DNA of 64,000 nucleotides from Phytophthora sp. 'mugwort'. Lineage: Eukaryota; Oomycota; Peronosporomycetes; Peronosporales; Peronosporaceae. Positions within the stretch are counted from its first letter, which is position 1; each line of letters opens with the position of its first letter. The stretch lies in NCBI GenBank assembly GCA_033558025.1, contig JAUCEF010000003.1, positions 806,001-870,000 of the forward strand, given 5' to 3'. The notes under the pieces are model-generated. The model was not told where the DNA came from, searched no databases, and saw only the letters and a program-made list of their open reading frames with translations. This document shows, piece by piece, positions 1 to 10,418 of the stretch. A program made the translations under genes and the position numbers.

Positions 1-52
1 GCTGCTGTTGGAACAGCATGGCTAGCTCACACATATACTGACGCAACAAACA

Positions 53-367
53 TCAAGAAATCGTCTTGCCAGTCGCTTCAGCAGCATATTGGAGGATAGT
101 AACCTCGCCAAGAAAGAAGTCAACGCCTTCCTGTCCGTATGGATCGCCTTCTGGGCGAATGTACCTGCAGAGAGGATCTAAACTTCGCCTGGGCGGCGGT
201 TTCGAGCGCCAGCCTGCGCGCCTCAGCCAAGTCCACGCATCGTTGAAGGTGACAACACCCACCCATCCCCCAGCTCGCTCGAAGCAGGAGTCGAACGCGA
301 CGCCCGTCGCCGTTTCGCGCCGCCCATTTCTTCCCGCGCCCGATTGGGCATGCTCCCTCGGCAGCAA
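53..367 (-). pseudogene. Fragment of an oomycete-type Trp-rich repeat module
   Basis: The translated strand holds one module with a W-x-W-L-x3-G-W-x2-K-P-P core, then R-Y-I-R-P, then G-V-D-F-F-x-G-E. From memory this resembles short Trp/Gly modules (GWxxK...YxxPG...GVDYFxxE) in lineage-specific multicopy oomycete proteins of unknown function. There is no convincing start, partner module or promoter, and flanking DNA is repeat-like, so I treat it as a relic. The family link is from memory only; it could be a chance reading frame. Confidence 0.3.
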
Positions 368-373
368 ATTTTA

Positions 374-1060
374 TTGTGTGGCCTGATAGTGGTGGCGAAT
401 CATGTATCAACAATACCGGGGTATGATTCTTATACAAAATTTGGTCGTTTAAATAATTGATATCAATCGGTTTGGAAAGGTATTCAATTTACAGGTTCGC
501 GCCAAATTTCCGCGCCGGGATCTCGTGTTGAGGATTGCAATACGCAGCATAGTAACATGAAGATATTTGCAGCTTTCAGTACTTGTCATGAGAGTGGGAA
601 CAGGCAGGCGTACAATTGGTCGATTATATGCCTATGTGAGGTCCATCCAGTGTGCAAATTCCGTTAAAGATCGTTCCGCACTCATTCCTCTGCTACCCTG
701 CAGCAACTCCCCGGTCCATTTATCTGATAATCTGCTTCATCGCCTTGGCACAACCTCGGCTACTTTGCCACTCTAACCCAGCGCTATTACATCGTCAGCA
801 TAGCTCAGTCTGGATGACGCGCATGCGTACACAGCGTCAACCAGACGCGTCATCGTGGGGAGACGAGGCCGTCGTGGTAAACTACGACGGCCGTGGTAAA
901 CTACGGAGGTGCTGATTTCTTACGGCATAAACTACGTTGTATTTCAACCAATGAACGTCGAATTCGTCCAGTTGCCGCAAGAAAAGAAAATATTAAATAG
1001 TCCTCTGTGTCCTTGCAAACTAACGTGAATATGTAAAATGGCGCATTCTGCGCCCCGTTA
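374..1060. other. Intergenic, no gene recognised
   Basis: Only short unrelated open frames are present. The one visible structure is a perfect 8-bp stem (GCCGTCGT at 868-875 with ACGACGGC at 884-891) around an 8-base loop. The loop and 3' arm sequence CGTGGTAAACTACG is then repeated directly at about 891-904. Confidence 0.5.
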
Positions 1061-1064
1061 TACA

Positions 1065-1105
1065 TTTTCCCAATTGAAGCGGCCATTATTCCAGCCAAAC
1101 TGAAA
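1065..1105 (+). repeat. Left terminal inverted repeat of mariner-like element
   Basis: The shared core GAAGCGGCCA followed by a TATTCCA-like block matches the reverse complement of 2855-2898 over about 40 positions with several mismatches. The two copies lie roughly 1.8 kb apart, on either side of the transposase. Confidence 0.65.
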
Positions 1106-1318
1106 AACTTCATTTTCCCACATGAGTAATCTTGAACGAGGAATTCCTAGTAATCGCAAGTCATCAGCTTGCATTGACTACGTCCCTGTCTTTGCACACA
1201 CCGCCTGTCGCACCTACCTATTGAATGACTCGGTGAAAAATTGGGCCCGTGAGTCTGTTTGCTTTATTGCGAGTGGATTGATGGGAACTTTTTTTAACCT
1301 CGCCATTTCGAGCGAGTG

Positions 1319-1440
1319 GTCGCTGCTTCGGCTTCAACGAAGTAGGCCACTTCCGTCGCAATTGCCCGTCGCAATTGCCCAACAAACCCATGGCGAGTCA
1401 ACCGTGGCAAGTCCACCTCGGGTTCGCTGCCGCTCAATGT
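1319..1440 (+). pseudogene. Degenerate retroviral-type CCHC zinc-knuckle (gag) fragment
   Basis: One plus-strand frame reads C-F-G-F-N-E-V-G-H-F-R-R-N-C-P. This is a C-x2-C-x4-H-x4-C zinc knuckle of LTR-retrotransposon gag proteins in which the second cysteine has become phenylalanine. The frame stops at about 1441 and has no recognisable upstream gag. It lies between the left mariner inverted repeat and the transposase, so it is probably a nested retrotransposon scrap. Chance similarity is possible because the motif is short. Confidence 0.4.
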
Positions 1441-1677
1441 AATTGAGTCCGACTTGTCGGAAAGCGACGGAGTACATAGATGCCAGTGTTCCAGAACTTG
1501 AAAATTGCTCATCATCTCGTTCCACTCAAAGCCAACCCACACAAAGTTCAAAGTAGAATTCTGGTGAAGCGAACTACGGTCACGAAGCCGCCATAGCGAC
1601 CCTTTCATTCCAAAACTAATCGGGAGCAGCAATGTCAACTAGTCTAACCACGACGCGAGCCCAGGCGTAGCACGAGC

Positions 1678-2736
1678 GTGCTGGCTAAGCAGCGTGTCGT
1701 CCGCACTTTTCACGAGGGAGGCGATTGGAAGCTCGCCGCCATCCACAATGACATCGTGCACGCCACCGCCCACTGCGCGTTCCTTCGTGAGGCGCGCCCG
1801 CGTGGCGGGGTGCACGCTAGTCGCGTCAAGATGATTGTAGAGGCAATGGCAAAGCTGGAGGAATACATTGACGAAGATTGCCGCAAGACAATCTCCGCGA
1901 TGCATGATCGGTTGCGCTCCGACCTCCGTGTGGACGTTAGCAGGACCTCTATTCATCGGGCTCTGCAGGGCATGTTGTACACGACGAAGGCCGTGCGCAT
2001 CGAAAAGGCTGCAATGAACAACGCTGATAACAAGGCGCGCCGCAAGACATTCGCCGACGACCTAGAAGCTCACTTCAAATGGGGCTACATGGTCGTCTTT
2101 CAAGACGGATCGAACTTCAATTTGCACTTGTCGAGGAACCAAGGGTGGTCGCGCGAGGTCGAGCGTGCTGTCGTTCAGCTTCCATCGTCGAAGGGCAAGA
2201 ATCTCCACATTCAAGGAGGGGTGCCGTCTGATGTCGGTCTGGTGTTGTTAAAAGCGCATGAAGGCTCGGTCACGAAGGAGGAGAACGCTCAGTTCATTGT
2301 GGACTTGTTCGTTTCAGCGATTCAGACGGAGGAGTTCCGCGAGCTCAACCCCACGAGCGAGGTCGTCATTGTCATGTGCAACGCCCCGGGACACAACGGC
2401 GTTGAAGTGTTGGCGGGAGAGGCACCGGCTCGTGACGTCGTATTCATTGGCAACAGGCTTGTGATCCTACGCTTGGCTCCATACAGCCCTATGCTAAAAT
2501 CTATTGAGGGCTGCTGAAGTGTTTTGAAGTCGCACATGAAGCAGTACATGGCGAAGCGGAAGTAGGAATTTCTTGTTCGGGGCGAGTACGACACGTACGT
2601 GGCGCAACGATTCGCTATCATGGGGCAGTCTGTGGCGGTGTGCACGTCATTGATAACGCGCCGCCTGGTTTGGCGCATGGAGCGTCATTGCCTGAAGGCG
2701 TTATTCGCCGCCAACGAAGCGAGGACATGGAGCTGA
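1678..2736 (+). pseudogene. Tc1/mariner-family transposase (DDE_3 type), inactivated
   Basis: The first 279 codons run to a TGA at 2515. Homology-like sequence continues beyond it through further stops (TGA, TAG) to a natural end near 2736. The N-terminal part is helical with a helix-turn-helix character (LRSDLRVDVSRTSIHRAL). The catalytic core shows FQDGSNFN (usually DETNFN, first aspartate present), then VMCNAPGHNGVE, where the second catalytic aspartate of the family's DNAPxH block is cysteine. It ends in LAPYSPMLKSIEGC, the block carrying the third acidic residue. A lost aspartate plus stop codons imply no transposition activity. The position between the inverted repeats supports the assignment. 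Confidence 0.8.
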
Positions 2737-2854
2737 TAAAGTGACGATGCCATTTGATTGGAACGAGGTGATGGGCAAATTTGTGCTTCTGGAATACTTG
2801 CCCTTTCCTGTGTAGCACAGTTTCTTTTTTTATGTCCTTCAATAAAACCTTATT

Positions 2855-2898
2855 ATTCAATCTGGGTGGAATATTGGCCGCTTCGATCGGGAAAAGGT
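2855..2898 (-). repeat. Right terminal inverted repeat of mariner-like element
   Basis: This is the reverse-complement partner of 1065-1105, sharing the GGCCGCTTC core and the adjoining TGGAATA block. It lies about 120 bases beyond the end of the decayed transposase. Confidence 0.65.
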
Positions 2899-3642
2899 GT
2901 AGGAGAGTAGCTTCGTACACAGTTGTTTTGAGAGGGGGTGAAATACATAAGCGGAGGCGAGTGGTTACGAGGTCGCGTAGCCGTAGCAAACCCGCGCGGT
3001 TTCGCAGGGTGCCCGCGAAACAGGGCCGCGCGGTATTTGCGAAGGTGGACCCAGCGCCGAGCATTCCAGCGAGCCGAGCACTGTAGTGGGCCGAACTTAG
3101 AATCTTTTCCTCGCTGGAACGCAGCGACTGCTTTTGCGGAGCGCAGCGAAGCAAAGCAAACTCCCCCGATGCCATCCGTTTTGGAAAATGAGGTAAACTA
3201 TAGACTTAGTTTCATTATAGATGTCCTTTTGATTGACTGTGTACGTAGCCTCTGTCAAAGGTGTAGACCTCTCGCCTTTCTCTATTCTGCATCTGGGAGG
3301 ATAGTGAACAGCACTCGAGCCTCGGGCGGGTACCGTGATTCACTTCAATGGTGCTTTCTAGAACAGAGTATCTTGACCTTGTATAGTAAACTTTATCCAA
3401 GGGGCTCGCGAAAGGGTTAATCGGTCCTCCACCGCGTCTAACAAGTGCTCCCGTACCTATCCCTATTTCTTGCTCGATACCTTACTCTGAGGATAAAGGT
3501 CTGGTTTGGATAATCCGACAGAAAGACACAATAGTACCCCCTCCTTTATCCCTAGCATACGCGTCCAGCTGTTTTTAGGTTAGTTTCGGGTGTGTACAGT
3601 GTATAATATTGTATGTCTGCATCTCGGATTAAATAACATTAT
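2899..3642. other. Intergenic, no gene recognised
   Basis: No coherent coding frame was found. The first 250 bases are GC-rich and the rest is mixed. It contains the presumed 3' flank of the IQ-motif gene that starts at 5808 on the minus strand. Confidence 0.5.
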
Positions 3643-5808
3643 CTACTGACCATTGCTGAGCCATCTCTTATCAGGCCAGCTCCACTTCCAGAGTGAAAGT
3701 AATGAAGCCCCAGCAGCGGATTGTAGTAACGGCACACCTGGTGGAACTAGGCCATTCCGCGTAGGTAGGAGATGAACATAGTTGGCCGAAACCCCATGGA
3801 GAGATGGCTGCAACCCTTGTAGCTCTCGGTCGAGCTCGTCATCTTCATCGTCGCTGTAGTCGACGACAGGATCGTGGGCTCTTGAGTCGCTCAGTTTAAC
3901 CTTTGTATCCGCCTTGTTGGTGGCAGAACACCAAGTAGAAAGTAGCTGTGCTCGAAGTGAGTGTAGCGTTACTAGACGCACACGGAGGAGACACAGCTTC
4001 GCCATATACGAACGCGCAAGACACTGGATCTGGATCGCAGCGTGTGTCTTCCGCACGAGTCTGGCCTGGAATTTAGGCAGCAAAAAGCGAGTAATTCGTT
4101 CTGCTGCTGCCGTTTTGGTCGTCGCAGCAGTAGCTACAGTCACCAGCTCTTCGTCAGGAGGCCGTTGAAGATCGGAGAGCTCTGCAGCCATTTCTACGTC
4201 GGCTATGCCTTCATCGATCTCAGCACTTTCGTTACCTCCAGACCAAGTTTTGGTTAAAACAAAAGCCGTGGTAACCTCTGACGTACTCACGTCGTCGTCT
4301 TGGGGTGACGAAGAGCACGACAAAGTATCGTTTTGCTCGTCTTGGGTCGAAGAATCCACCGCAAGTTCGTCTTTGTGGAATGATTTGTTTTCGTCAATAT
4401 ACCCAGCTGTGGGCAAGGTTTCGTGTATTCCAGAAGATTGTCCGTCTTGTAATGAGGGTATGAAATCTCCCAATTGAGTAAACTCGTGGTCATTCTCGAG
4501 CTCGATATTCTCATGCGACACGGTATCAATCGGGGCAGAGGGCGGTTCAGTTATGGGGAAGATGGCTTGATCTGCTGCTGAGCACGAAGTTTCCGCAGTA
4601 TCTCTGACGATCCAGTCATAAATCGTCGCCACTTCGACATGCTCGTGCACCGAACGCGGTACCGTTTCGTCGTGACTCATACAAAATTCATTCTTAGTTG
4701 TATCTGCTTGAAGCGCAATACTTAAAACTTCTTTAACCTCGGTGAACTCCGATTTTTGATCCATTTTGCCTCGTTGCGAGTTCTCTCTCCATGATTGATA
4801 TCTTCGCACAAGTTTAAGACGAGCCTTCTCAAGCATGCTCGCTTGCTCCTTCTCACGACGCTCTTCGCCACGCAGATAGCAAATGTGGCGATACTCTCTG
4901 TACGACCGCTGGATCGACCGCGTCGCACCTACGCGAAGTAATCGATCGATCTTGGCCTGCCTAGTCACTTGAGCTAGCTGTCGCTGCTTCTCTTTTAACT
5001 GAAGGACCCTCCTCCAAACATGCTGAATTATCACAGCAGCCTGATGCCTTTGCTGTTGCTCCACTAGTCGTCGTCGAATCAGAAACTTGTGCGTCATGGC
5101 CTGAATAATTGCAGCACTCTGAAATTTCAGGCGAGACCGAACAACTCGCTCCACTGCCTCCGCCAAACTTTGCGTCAGACTCTTCCGAGCAACGATACCC
5201 ACGAGACGACGATAACGCGCCAATGTCGAGCCTTGGATACCTTTTGTCATCATAATGCGACGGATGTACCTGGCCCATTCCGGTCGTCGACTTTGATGCG
5301 GCGTTTTGCATGGACTCGTACGTTTAACGCTAAGTATTTTGGGCGTCTCCGACATGTCGTCAAAACTGTGGCTTTCTCCTCTCTCATATAATTCCTCGTC
5401 TGTATTTCGCATAGGTAAAACATTGTTAATGGCGGCTTGGAGAGGCTTTGGAAGAGCCTGACGCTGCAGAGTTCTGGTCTTCTCCATGCTGGCAGAGACC
5501 AGTGGAGCCAAGCGTCCGGCACTGCTAGCAGTCCGCGCGTTTATGCTGTTGTTACTGCTGGAGTACAGCTTGGAGCTCGCCATAGCGCGCAACTGGCTGC
5601 GGCTTCGGTCATTTCCTTCAAGTTGTGAGGCGAGAAAGCCATGCAGCGAGTTGTTGTGGGATTTAGTATGGAGCTGCTGATCACTGGGCCGTCGAGCCAA
5701 GACGGGTAGAGCTACAGCCAACGGATGATGGCTACGGAGCTTCTTCTTGTGGAGATTTTTCGACCATGGAGATCGAGAGGCTACCGCACGCGACGGCAAT
5801 GCGTCCAT
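3643..5808 (-). CDS. IQ-motif (calmodulin-binding) coiled protein, 721 aa
   Basis: This is a single uninterrupted frame of 721 codons starting at an ATG. The N-terminal ~170 residues are basic and low in complexity. Residues ~190-310 are helical and hold repeated IQ-like units (AAIIQAMTHKFLIRRR, AVIIQHVWRRVLQLKEKQ, RSIQRSYREYRHI). Another clear unit sits near residue 590-610 (AIQIQCLARSYMAKLCLLR). IQ motifs bind calmodulin or myosin-light-chain-like EF-hand proteins, and proteins with scattered IQ units are often cytoskeletal or flagellar/centrosomal. The stretch between the two IQ regions is acidic and Ser/Thr-rich, probably disordered. No motor, kinase or membrane domain is visible, so the partner is unknown. 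The gene is divergent from the bZIP-like gene, with about 365 bp between starts. Confidence 0.8.
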   Translation of the reverse strand: MDALPSRAVASRSPWSKNLHKKKLRSHHPLAVALPVLARRPSDQQLHTKSHNNSLHGFLASQLEGNDRSRSQLRAMASSKLYSSSNNSINARTASSAGRLAPLVSASMEKTRTLQRQALPKPLQAAINNVLPMRNTDEELYERGESHSFDDMSETPKILSVKRTSPCKTPHQSRRPEWARYIRRIMMTKGIQGSTLARYRRLVGIVARKSLTQSLAEAVERVVRSRLKFQSAAIIQAMTHKFLIRRRLVEQQQRHQAAVIIQHVWRRVLQLKEKQRQLAQVTRQAKIDRLLRVGATRSIQRSYREYRHICYLRGEERREKEQASMLEKARLKLVRRYQSWRENSQRGKMDQKSEFTEVKEVLSIALQADTTKNEFCMSHDETVPRSVHEHVEVATIYDWIVRDTAETSCSAADQAIFPITEPPSAPIDTVSHENIELENDHEFTQLGDFIPSLQDGQSSGIHETLPTAGYIDENKSFHKDELAVDSSTQDEQNDTLSCSSSPQDDDVSTSEVTTAFVLTKTWSGGNESAEIDEGIADVEMAAELSDLQRPPDEELVTVATAATTKTAAAERITRFLLPKFQARLVRKTHAAIQIQCLARSYMAKLCLLRVRLVTLHSLRAQLLSTWCSATNKADTKVKLSDSRAHDPVVDYSDDEDDELDRELQGLQPSLHGVSANYVHLLPTRNGLVPPGVPLLQSAAGASLLSLWKWSWPDKRWLSNGQ

Positions 5809-6115
5809 GGCTGTTGTAACGAAAGCAATACAGCATGAAGCATATTTGTATTAATAAATGTATCCAGTATCTATATCCTGATCACCTTTATCCGTAAATA
5901 CTTGCTCTCGGTGGTTACCACAAAAAACTTCTTAAAACGACTTCAACCTGCATTGTCGCTCGCCTATTCTATCCTCTAGATCGTTCTATCCGCTGTAAGA
6001 GGTTCATGTGTGCTTTGCTTTTTTTCTATATATTCCACATTACGTACTGTAATATTCTATCCTAGAGCACGCCGCCACGATCCAATCTTCTTTCAAGCCA
6101 TAGTGACTCAGTTAG

Positions 6116-6129
6116 TCATTTCACAATCG
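6116..6129 (+). promoter_or_regulatory. Oomycete-type initiator (Inr) upstream of the bZIP-like gene
   Basis: TCATTTCACAATCG matches the known oomycete core-promoter consensus (TCAYTYYNCAWTTT) at its first 12 positions. It lies about 45 bases upstream of the ATG at 6173, a usual distance for oomycete transcription starts. Confidence 0.6.
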
Positions 6130-6172
6130 GCAACCGTACCCCGTGGCAGAAGTCTCCGTTAAGTAAGTAAGT

Positions 6173-7126
6173 ATGGAGATCTCGCGTCTGTTGAGCGGCA
6201 ATCAGCTGGAAGAGAGCCGCGAAACACAGAAGAACGGTAAAATATACCGAAAAGGTGTCCAGCATGTGCTCACCAAGCGGAAGCGGCGGTGGCGGCCGTC
6301 GCTCCAACAGATTCGGGACAAGAACCAGCGCGATGCCGACAACTCGCTCCTACTCAACCTCACGCTGGACGTGAACGACCTCCGCCAGCAGGTGCATGAC
6401 TGTCTCGTACAGAAAAGTCTCCATGAGACGCGGCTGCTCGTGTCCAGACAGCAGTTCCTCGCGCGGTCGCTGCAGTCTGTGGCTCACTTTTTCCAGCTCT
6501 TCCGGCACGGCTACCCATCGGGTCTCACGCCCACGGAAGAGAGCTACTTGTGTGGGTTACTGGACGAAGCCATTGACGTCGGCGGTGGGCTCACGGGCCG
6601 CACAGAGTTCTACGAGCAGTGGCGACGATACAAGCAGCTCTTCAGTGTACGACGCATCTGGAACTTCTCGGCCGAAGTCGTCACAAGCGACGCCAGAGGC
6701 TGCTTGATCGAGTGCTTCGGGGAGTTTGAGGGACAGGTGACGGCCGCTGCACTGGAGACGGTTTTCCCACACGTCCTGGAGGACGAGGCGCTGGTGGAGC
6801 AGGTGCTGCACCGCCGCTTTGTGTGTCCGACCAAGACCCTCATCAGCGTCGATTCGGACGGACGCGTGGTCCAGTACGACGCCTTTTCGGACGTCTTCGA
6901 AGCCATGAGCAAGCTGCTGGACTGTGATCCGTTTCAGGTGGTGCGGCTCATGACTGGCGCTGTGATCAGTGAAGGCAGTCTGCTTCCTCCCGTCGACAAC
7001 TGCATCGAGCAAGCTGGAGACAGGGAACATGGCGATGAGGCCAACCAACAAGAGTGGGAGGCTCGCAGCGTGTCGCTAGTGCGCACGAGCGCGTCCAGGA
7101 GCTCGATCGACTTTATTTTATCATGA
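6173..7126 (+). CDS. bZIP-like transcription regulator, oomycete-specific family, 317 aa
   Basis: This is a single-exon gene of 317 codons. A basic stretch at residues ~35-50 (KRKRRWRPSLQQIRDKNQR) runs into a leucine-zipper-like helix at ~58-90 (LNLTLDVNDLRQQV, then QKSLHETRLLV). A conserved C-terminal domain (FFQLFRHGYP, FYEQWRRYKQLF, RFVCPTKTLI, YDAFSDVFEAM, ISEGSLLPP, ending in SSIDFILS) follows. From knowledge of oomycete genomes I place it in their expanded bZIP-like set. The basic region lacks the canonical N-x7-R, so DNA specificity may differ or be reduced. Likely a nuclear regulator. Two downstream relics with the same domain order show it founded a tandem family and is the only intact copy here. 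A strong initiator lies upstream. Confidence 0.75.
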   Translation: MEISRLLSGNQLEESRETQKNGKIYRKGVQHVLTKRKRRWRPSLQQIRDKNQRDADNSLLLNLTLDVNDLRQQVHDCLVQKSLHETRLLVSRQQFLARSLQSVAHFFQLFRHGYPSGLTPTEESYLCGLLDEAIDVGGGLTGRTEFYEQWRRYKQLFSVRRIWNFSAEVVTSDARGCLIECFGEFEGQVTAAALETVFPHVLEDEALVEQVLHRRFVCPTKTLISVDSDGRVVQYDAFSDVFEAMSKLLDCDPFQVVRLMTGAVISEGSLLPPVDNCIEQAGDREHGDEANQQEWEARSVSLVRTSASRSSIDFILS

Positions 7127-7930
7127 CTCTCACAAGGAAGACCGGAAGCTACAACAAGCAAGAACTGTAAGGCCTAACACAGCCGTGAATTATGTAGTTG
7201 CAGATGAAACGTATAATAGGACTGGAGGCTGCGAGTGGGTTCAGTCGCGTAAGAAATTCTTACTAAGAATATGGACATGTGTTCGGTATCACTTTCTATT
7301 AATACCGGGTTTTGGCGTTACAGTTGCTCGCTGGACTGCTGCCTTCGAACAGTGCACGCACGATGCTTTAATGATCAAGTCGCTCAGATCAAAACCAGTC
7401 GGCGAGTTGCCTTAACGGACCAGCGACGTCTGTCGAGTGTATTAATAGAGAGACTCACCATTCACCGTCCGTGGTAAGCGGCTTTTCGGGAGCAAAGAGG
7501 CGGGTTGGAAGCTGGCGTTGTGGCATTAATTTCTACAGTAGACGCTGACGCAGAACCAGACACTACGAGCGTAACTTGTGGCGGGTACGAGTGTCCGGCA
7601 AGAAGCAACGTCACAGCCGTTCGCTGGAGCGACGTCTGATCACGATCCTGGTGTCGCCGATAAATTGCCCTTCATTCTCGTCGTGAATGATCCTCGTCAG
7701 CATGATACACGGCTACCTCGTGCACATAATTACTCGTGATCAGGTGGAGGAGAGCAAAAGATGAGCGAAGGCGCGCAGTCAAGTTGGGCACGGCCACGTG
7801 AACAGATTTTTAGATCGCGTTACGAGTAGATTGCGTTCATCCCGCTGATGAGTGCGTTCGCCTGGGAGGACGGATGAAAGTTTACACCGTGGAGGAGCCA
7901 CTTCATTTTTGCTGACCCCGAGTCGTTAGC
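7127..7930. other. Intergenic spacer, no gene recognised
   Basis: This separates the intact bZIP-like gene from its first decayed copy. Only short incoherent open frames are present; it presumably holds the terminator of the intact gene and the dead promoter of the relic. Confidence 0.5.
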
Positions 7931-8775
7931 TATGGTCGTCTCTCATCTGCTCGACTCGACGAGCTTTCTCAATGGCAGCCGTACCCTGCTTGGACAAGAG
8001 GGACTGGAGCCTGATGATGTGGCAACTGAGATGGATCGATTTGTCCCTGCCGAAGGTGACGAATAGGACGGTTCCAGTTGGTATGGAATCCAGCAGGAAG
8101 AGACTTCCATCGGTGAGACTGAGAACAACACAAGGCGACGCCTCAGACCGTCGATGCAGCAAAATTCGGGACAAGAACCTGCGCGATGTTTGTAGGAGAC
8201 TCGACAAGCTCGAGAAACAGTTTTGGCTCGAGAAACAGTTCCTCGCACGATTTATGAGGACTGTGGAACACTTCTTCCAGCTCTTCCGGTACGGCTATCC
8301 CCCCCCCGAGATGCTACCAGTGATACCAGTGAACGAGCGCATTGCTGAACGAGAGCATATCGATCGGGAATGGTACCACGAGCTTTCGAACTTTGGTGAC
8401 GCTACTGGAAGATATTCAGCTTGCGCACTGATCAGCACTTGCTGCATGGATGTTGTCGCGAGTGACTCGAGCGATGTCTCATCGAGTGTACGAGACATAC
8501 GAAGGACTTGTGACTGTTGCCGCTTTTCAATCCGATTTTCCTTGCGTTTTGAAGGGGGAAAAAACTTTACATACAGTCGAGAAGGTCGTTGGACGCCACT
8601 TCTCCTGCCCGACAAAGACGCTCATCATTTTGGGTGTATGACGACCGCACTCGGCTTTCTTCAAGGCGATGAGCGAGTTACTGGACTTCGATTCGTGCCT
8701 TGTTGTCACGATGATGGAGAAGGCCAGGATCAGCGAAGGCAGCTTGCTTTCCTTCTGGTCCTCACGATATTTTAA
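7931..8775 (+). pseudogene. Decayed paralogue of the bZIP-like gene (copy 2)
   Basis: A possible ATG at 7931 opens a 44-codon frame (ending FVPAEGDE), after which homology to the neighbour at 6173-7126 is spread over three frames. Recognisable blocks in order are RRRLRPSMQQ, KIRDKNLRD, QFLARFMRTVEHFFQLF, RYGYP, VGRHFSCPTKTLI, FFKAMSELLDFD and ISEGSLL. A run of nine C at 8299-8307 directly after the RYGYP codons marks one frame break. The leucine-zipper part is shortened and the FYEQWRRYKQLF block is essentially lost. A functional product is very unlikely. Confidence 0.75.
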
Positions 8776-10418
8776 ATAAAACGATTAAAGTAAATGTTTT
8801 TTTACTTACTGGAGTATACAAAATGATTACCACCGGTAGGGATACCGCTGTACAGTATGTTGATGTTGTAATCATATTGGGTACCTTTGCTAAGAGTATC
8901 TCCAAGTCTGGAACATTAAGCACTAAACGGAAAAGAAGACAGTTAGTCGACATCGCTTTCCGATATCTTGGCGATCGCAAGGTTCTGTCGTATTTGATGT
9001 GTGGTTCGACGCAGTTTCGCCGTGGATCGCTTGATTGCTTCCATGGAGTTAAGAAAAACGCCGTGGCATGGACGCTGAAGTTGACGTCAAGGCTGGATCC
9101 CGCATTTTTTGCTATATCGCCCCTAGTTAGTAGTCACGACGTGCGAAGTGATGCACCGCCTTGCTTGATCGTCTTCATTATCTTTGCTTCCTCCTGAGCG
9201 CTATTCGTCACCGATTCAATCGATAAGCAGGGGCATGGTAATGACATGTTAGGTAGTGAGCAAAACTCATCACTCGTTATTGGTACCCATGAGAGTGGTT
9301 GGGGCAGTTTTTCGAAAAAGTCTGGAAAAGAAAGGAAATGCGCGCAGTGCTGTTTTAGGGGTAAAGCAATGCTGCCTTGCCCCGATGCCTTAAGCATCCT
9401 CCGACATACTATCCATGTATTTAGGGGCTGTCCTCCATTAATTAGCTCTGAGCTGCTCCCAATGACGGTGGAAAGTCTAAAGTACATCAATAGACTATCA
9501 TGGACCGTGGAACGTCTGCAGGAAAGGTGGTAGACAAGCATACCCATGAAGCCGACGACTATAGTACACGTACTTGTATCCTCGATACTAGCCGTACACC
9601 GGGGTCCGCCTGTAACGACTCTTCGAGCGCGCTGCGCGACTTTGCCACAATTTTTCCAAACCTGAATGGTGGTTGTAAGCTACAGGGCGGCAGGATGGAC
9701 CTCTTCCTAGCGTTCGTGAGTACTAAGTGCACCAATTCCCCCCAAGTTTACCGAAGCGGTCGGCAAAACCATTTTCCCTTCAACGGCCGCTGGTGTTTTT
9801 GCCAAGGTCAGCGATTTAACTGACCAGCACTATTACAAGCATTAATTTCCAAGAAAATATAGATTTTTTCGAGATTCGTAGGAAAAAAAATAATAGTTGA
9901 AGCTTCCTTACAACGTCGACGTGTGTTCCCGATCGAGGACGTGGGGTGCTGAGCCACGTGGTAGGTCGTCCGACGTCGAGTAATGAGCGAACAACGAGGC
10001 AGTCACTTGTACGTTGGGAGGCTGATGACGCTGAACGCTTCTTCATTATCTTCTCAAAAATTCTTTGGGTGCGAAGGACGTAACACAAACCTTCACAAAC
10101 ATCCCAGAATGTTAATAATTGCTGGCATGTCGTGGTGTCCCCCCCCACCCATCCCCGACAGACGTACACGTATCAGATGTAACCGCAATAAATTCAGCCA
10201 GCCTGCCTCAGTAGCCACCGGTTATGGCTTGGATGAGCCCGACGAAACATCGCGTTCGGTTTACAGCTCAGATCCACGCATCAAATGACTTAGTGAACCG
10301 GACAGCAACAGAAAATAGACAAAGTGGCGCCCTGCACATAGCAAATTGGGGTTCATTTCCTTTTCAGCAAGGCATTTCAGAGGTCATCCATTAACCACAA
10401 CGTCTGATCAGATATTCA
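8776..10418. other. Spacer between bZIP-like relics, no gene recognised
   Basis: Open frames of 60-137 codons occur on both strands (for example 9134-9547 minus and 8823-9197 plus), but none shows a domain, signal peptide or family pattern I recognise. A C-rich tract occurs near 10139-10149. I cannot rule out a short lineage-specific gene at 9134-9547. Confidence 0.4.

Larger units (their letters stand above)
1065..2898 (+). mobile_element. Tc1/mariner-like DNA transposon, decayed
   Basis: An approximately 1.8-kb unit is bounded by imperfect terminal inverted repeats and encloses a Tc1/mariner-type transposase reading frame on the plus strand. The size, repeats and single-gene layout fit a mariner-like element. 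The transposase carries a substituted catalytic residue and stop codons, so this copy should be immobile. Target-site duplications were not resolved by eye. Confidence 0.7.

Noticed and set aside
6116..6307. Minus-strand frame with a signal-peptide-like hydrophobic stretch
   Set aside because: It overlaps the start of the well-supported bZIP-like gene on the other strand and has no promoter or family; an antisense shadow.
9134..9547. 137-codon minus-strand frame as a gene
   Set aside because: No domain, intron signal or promoter; codon pattern resembles non-coding spacer. Kept only as part of the spacer.
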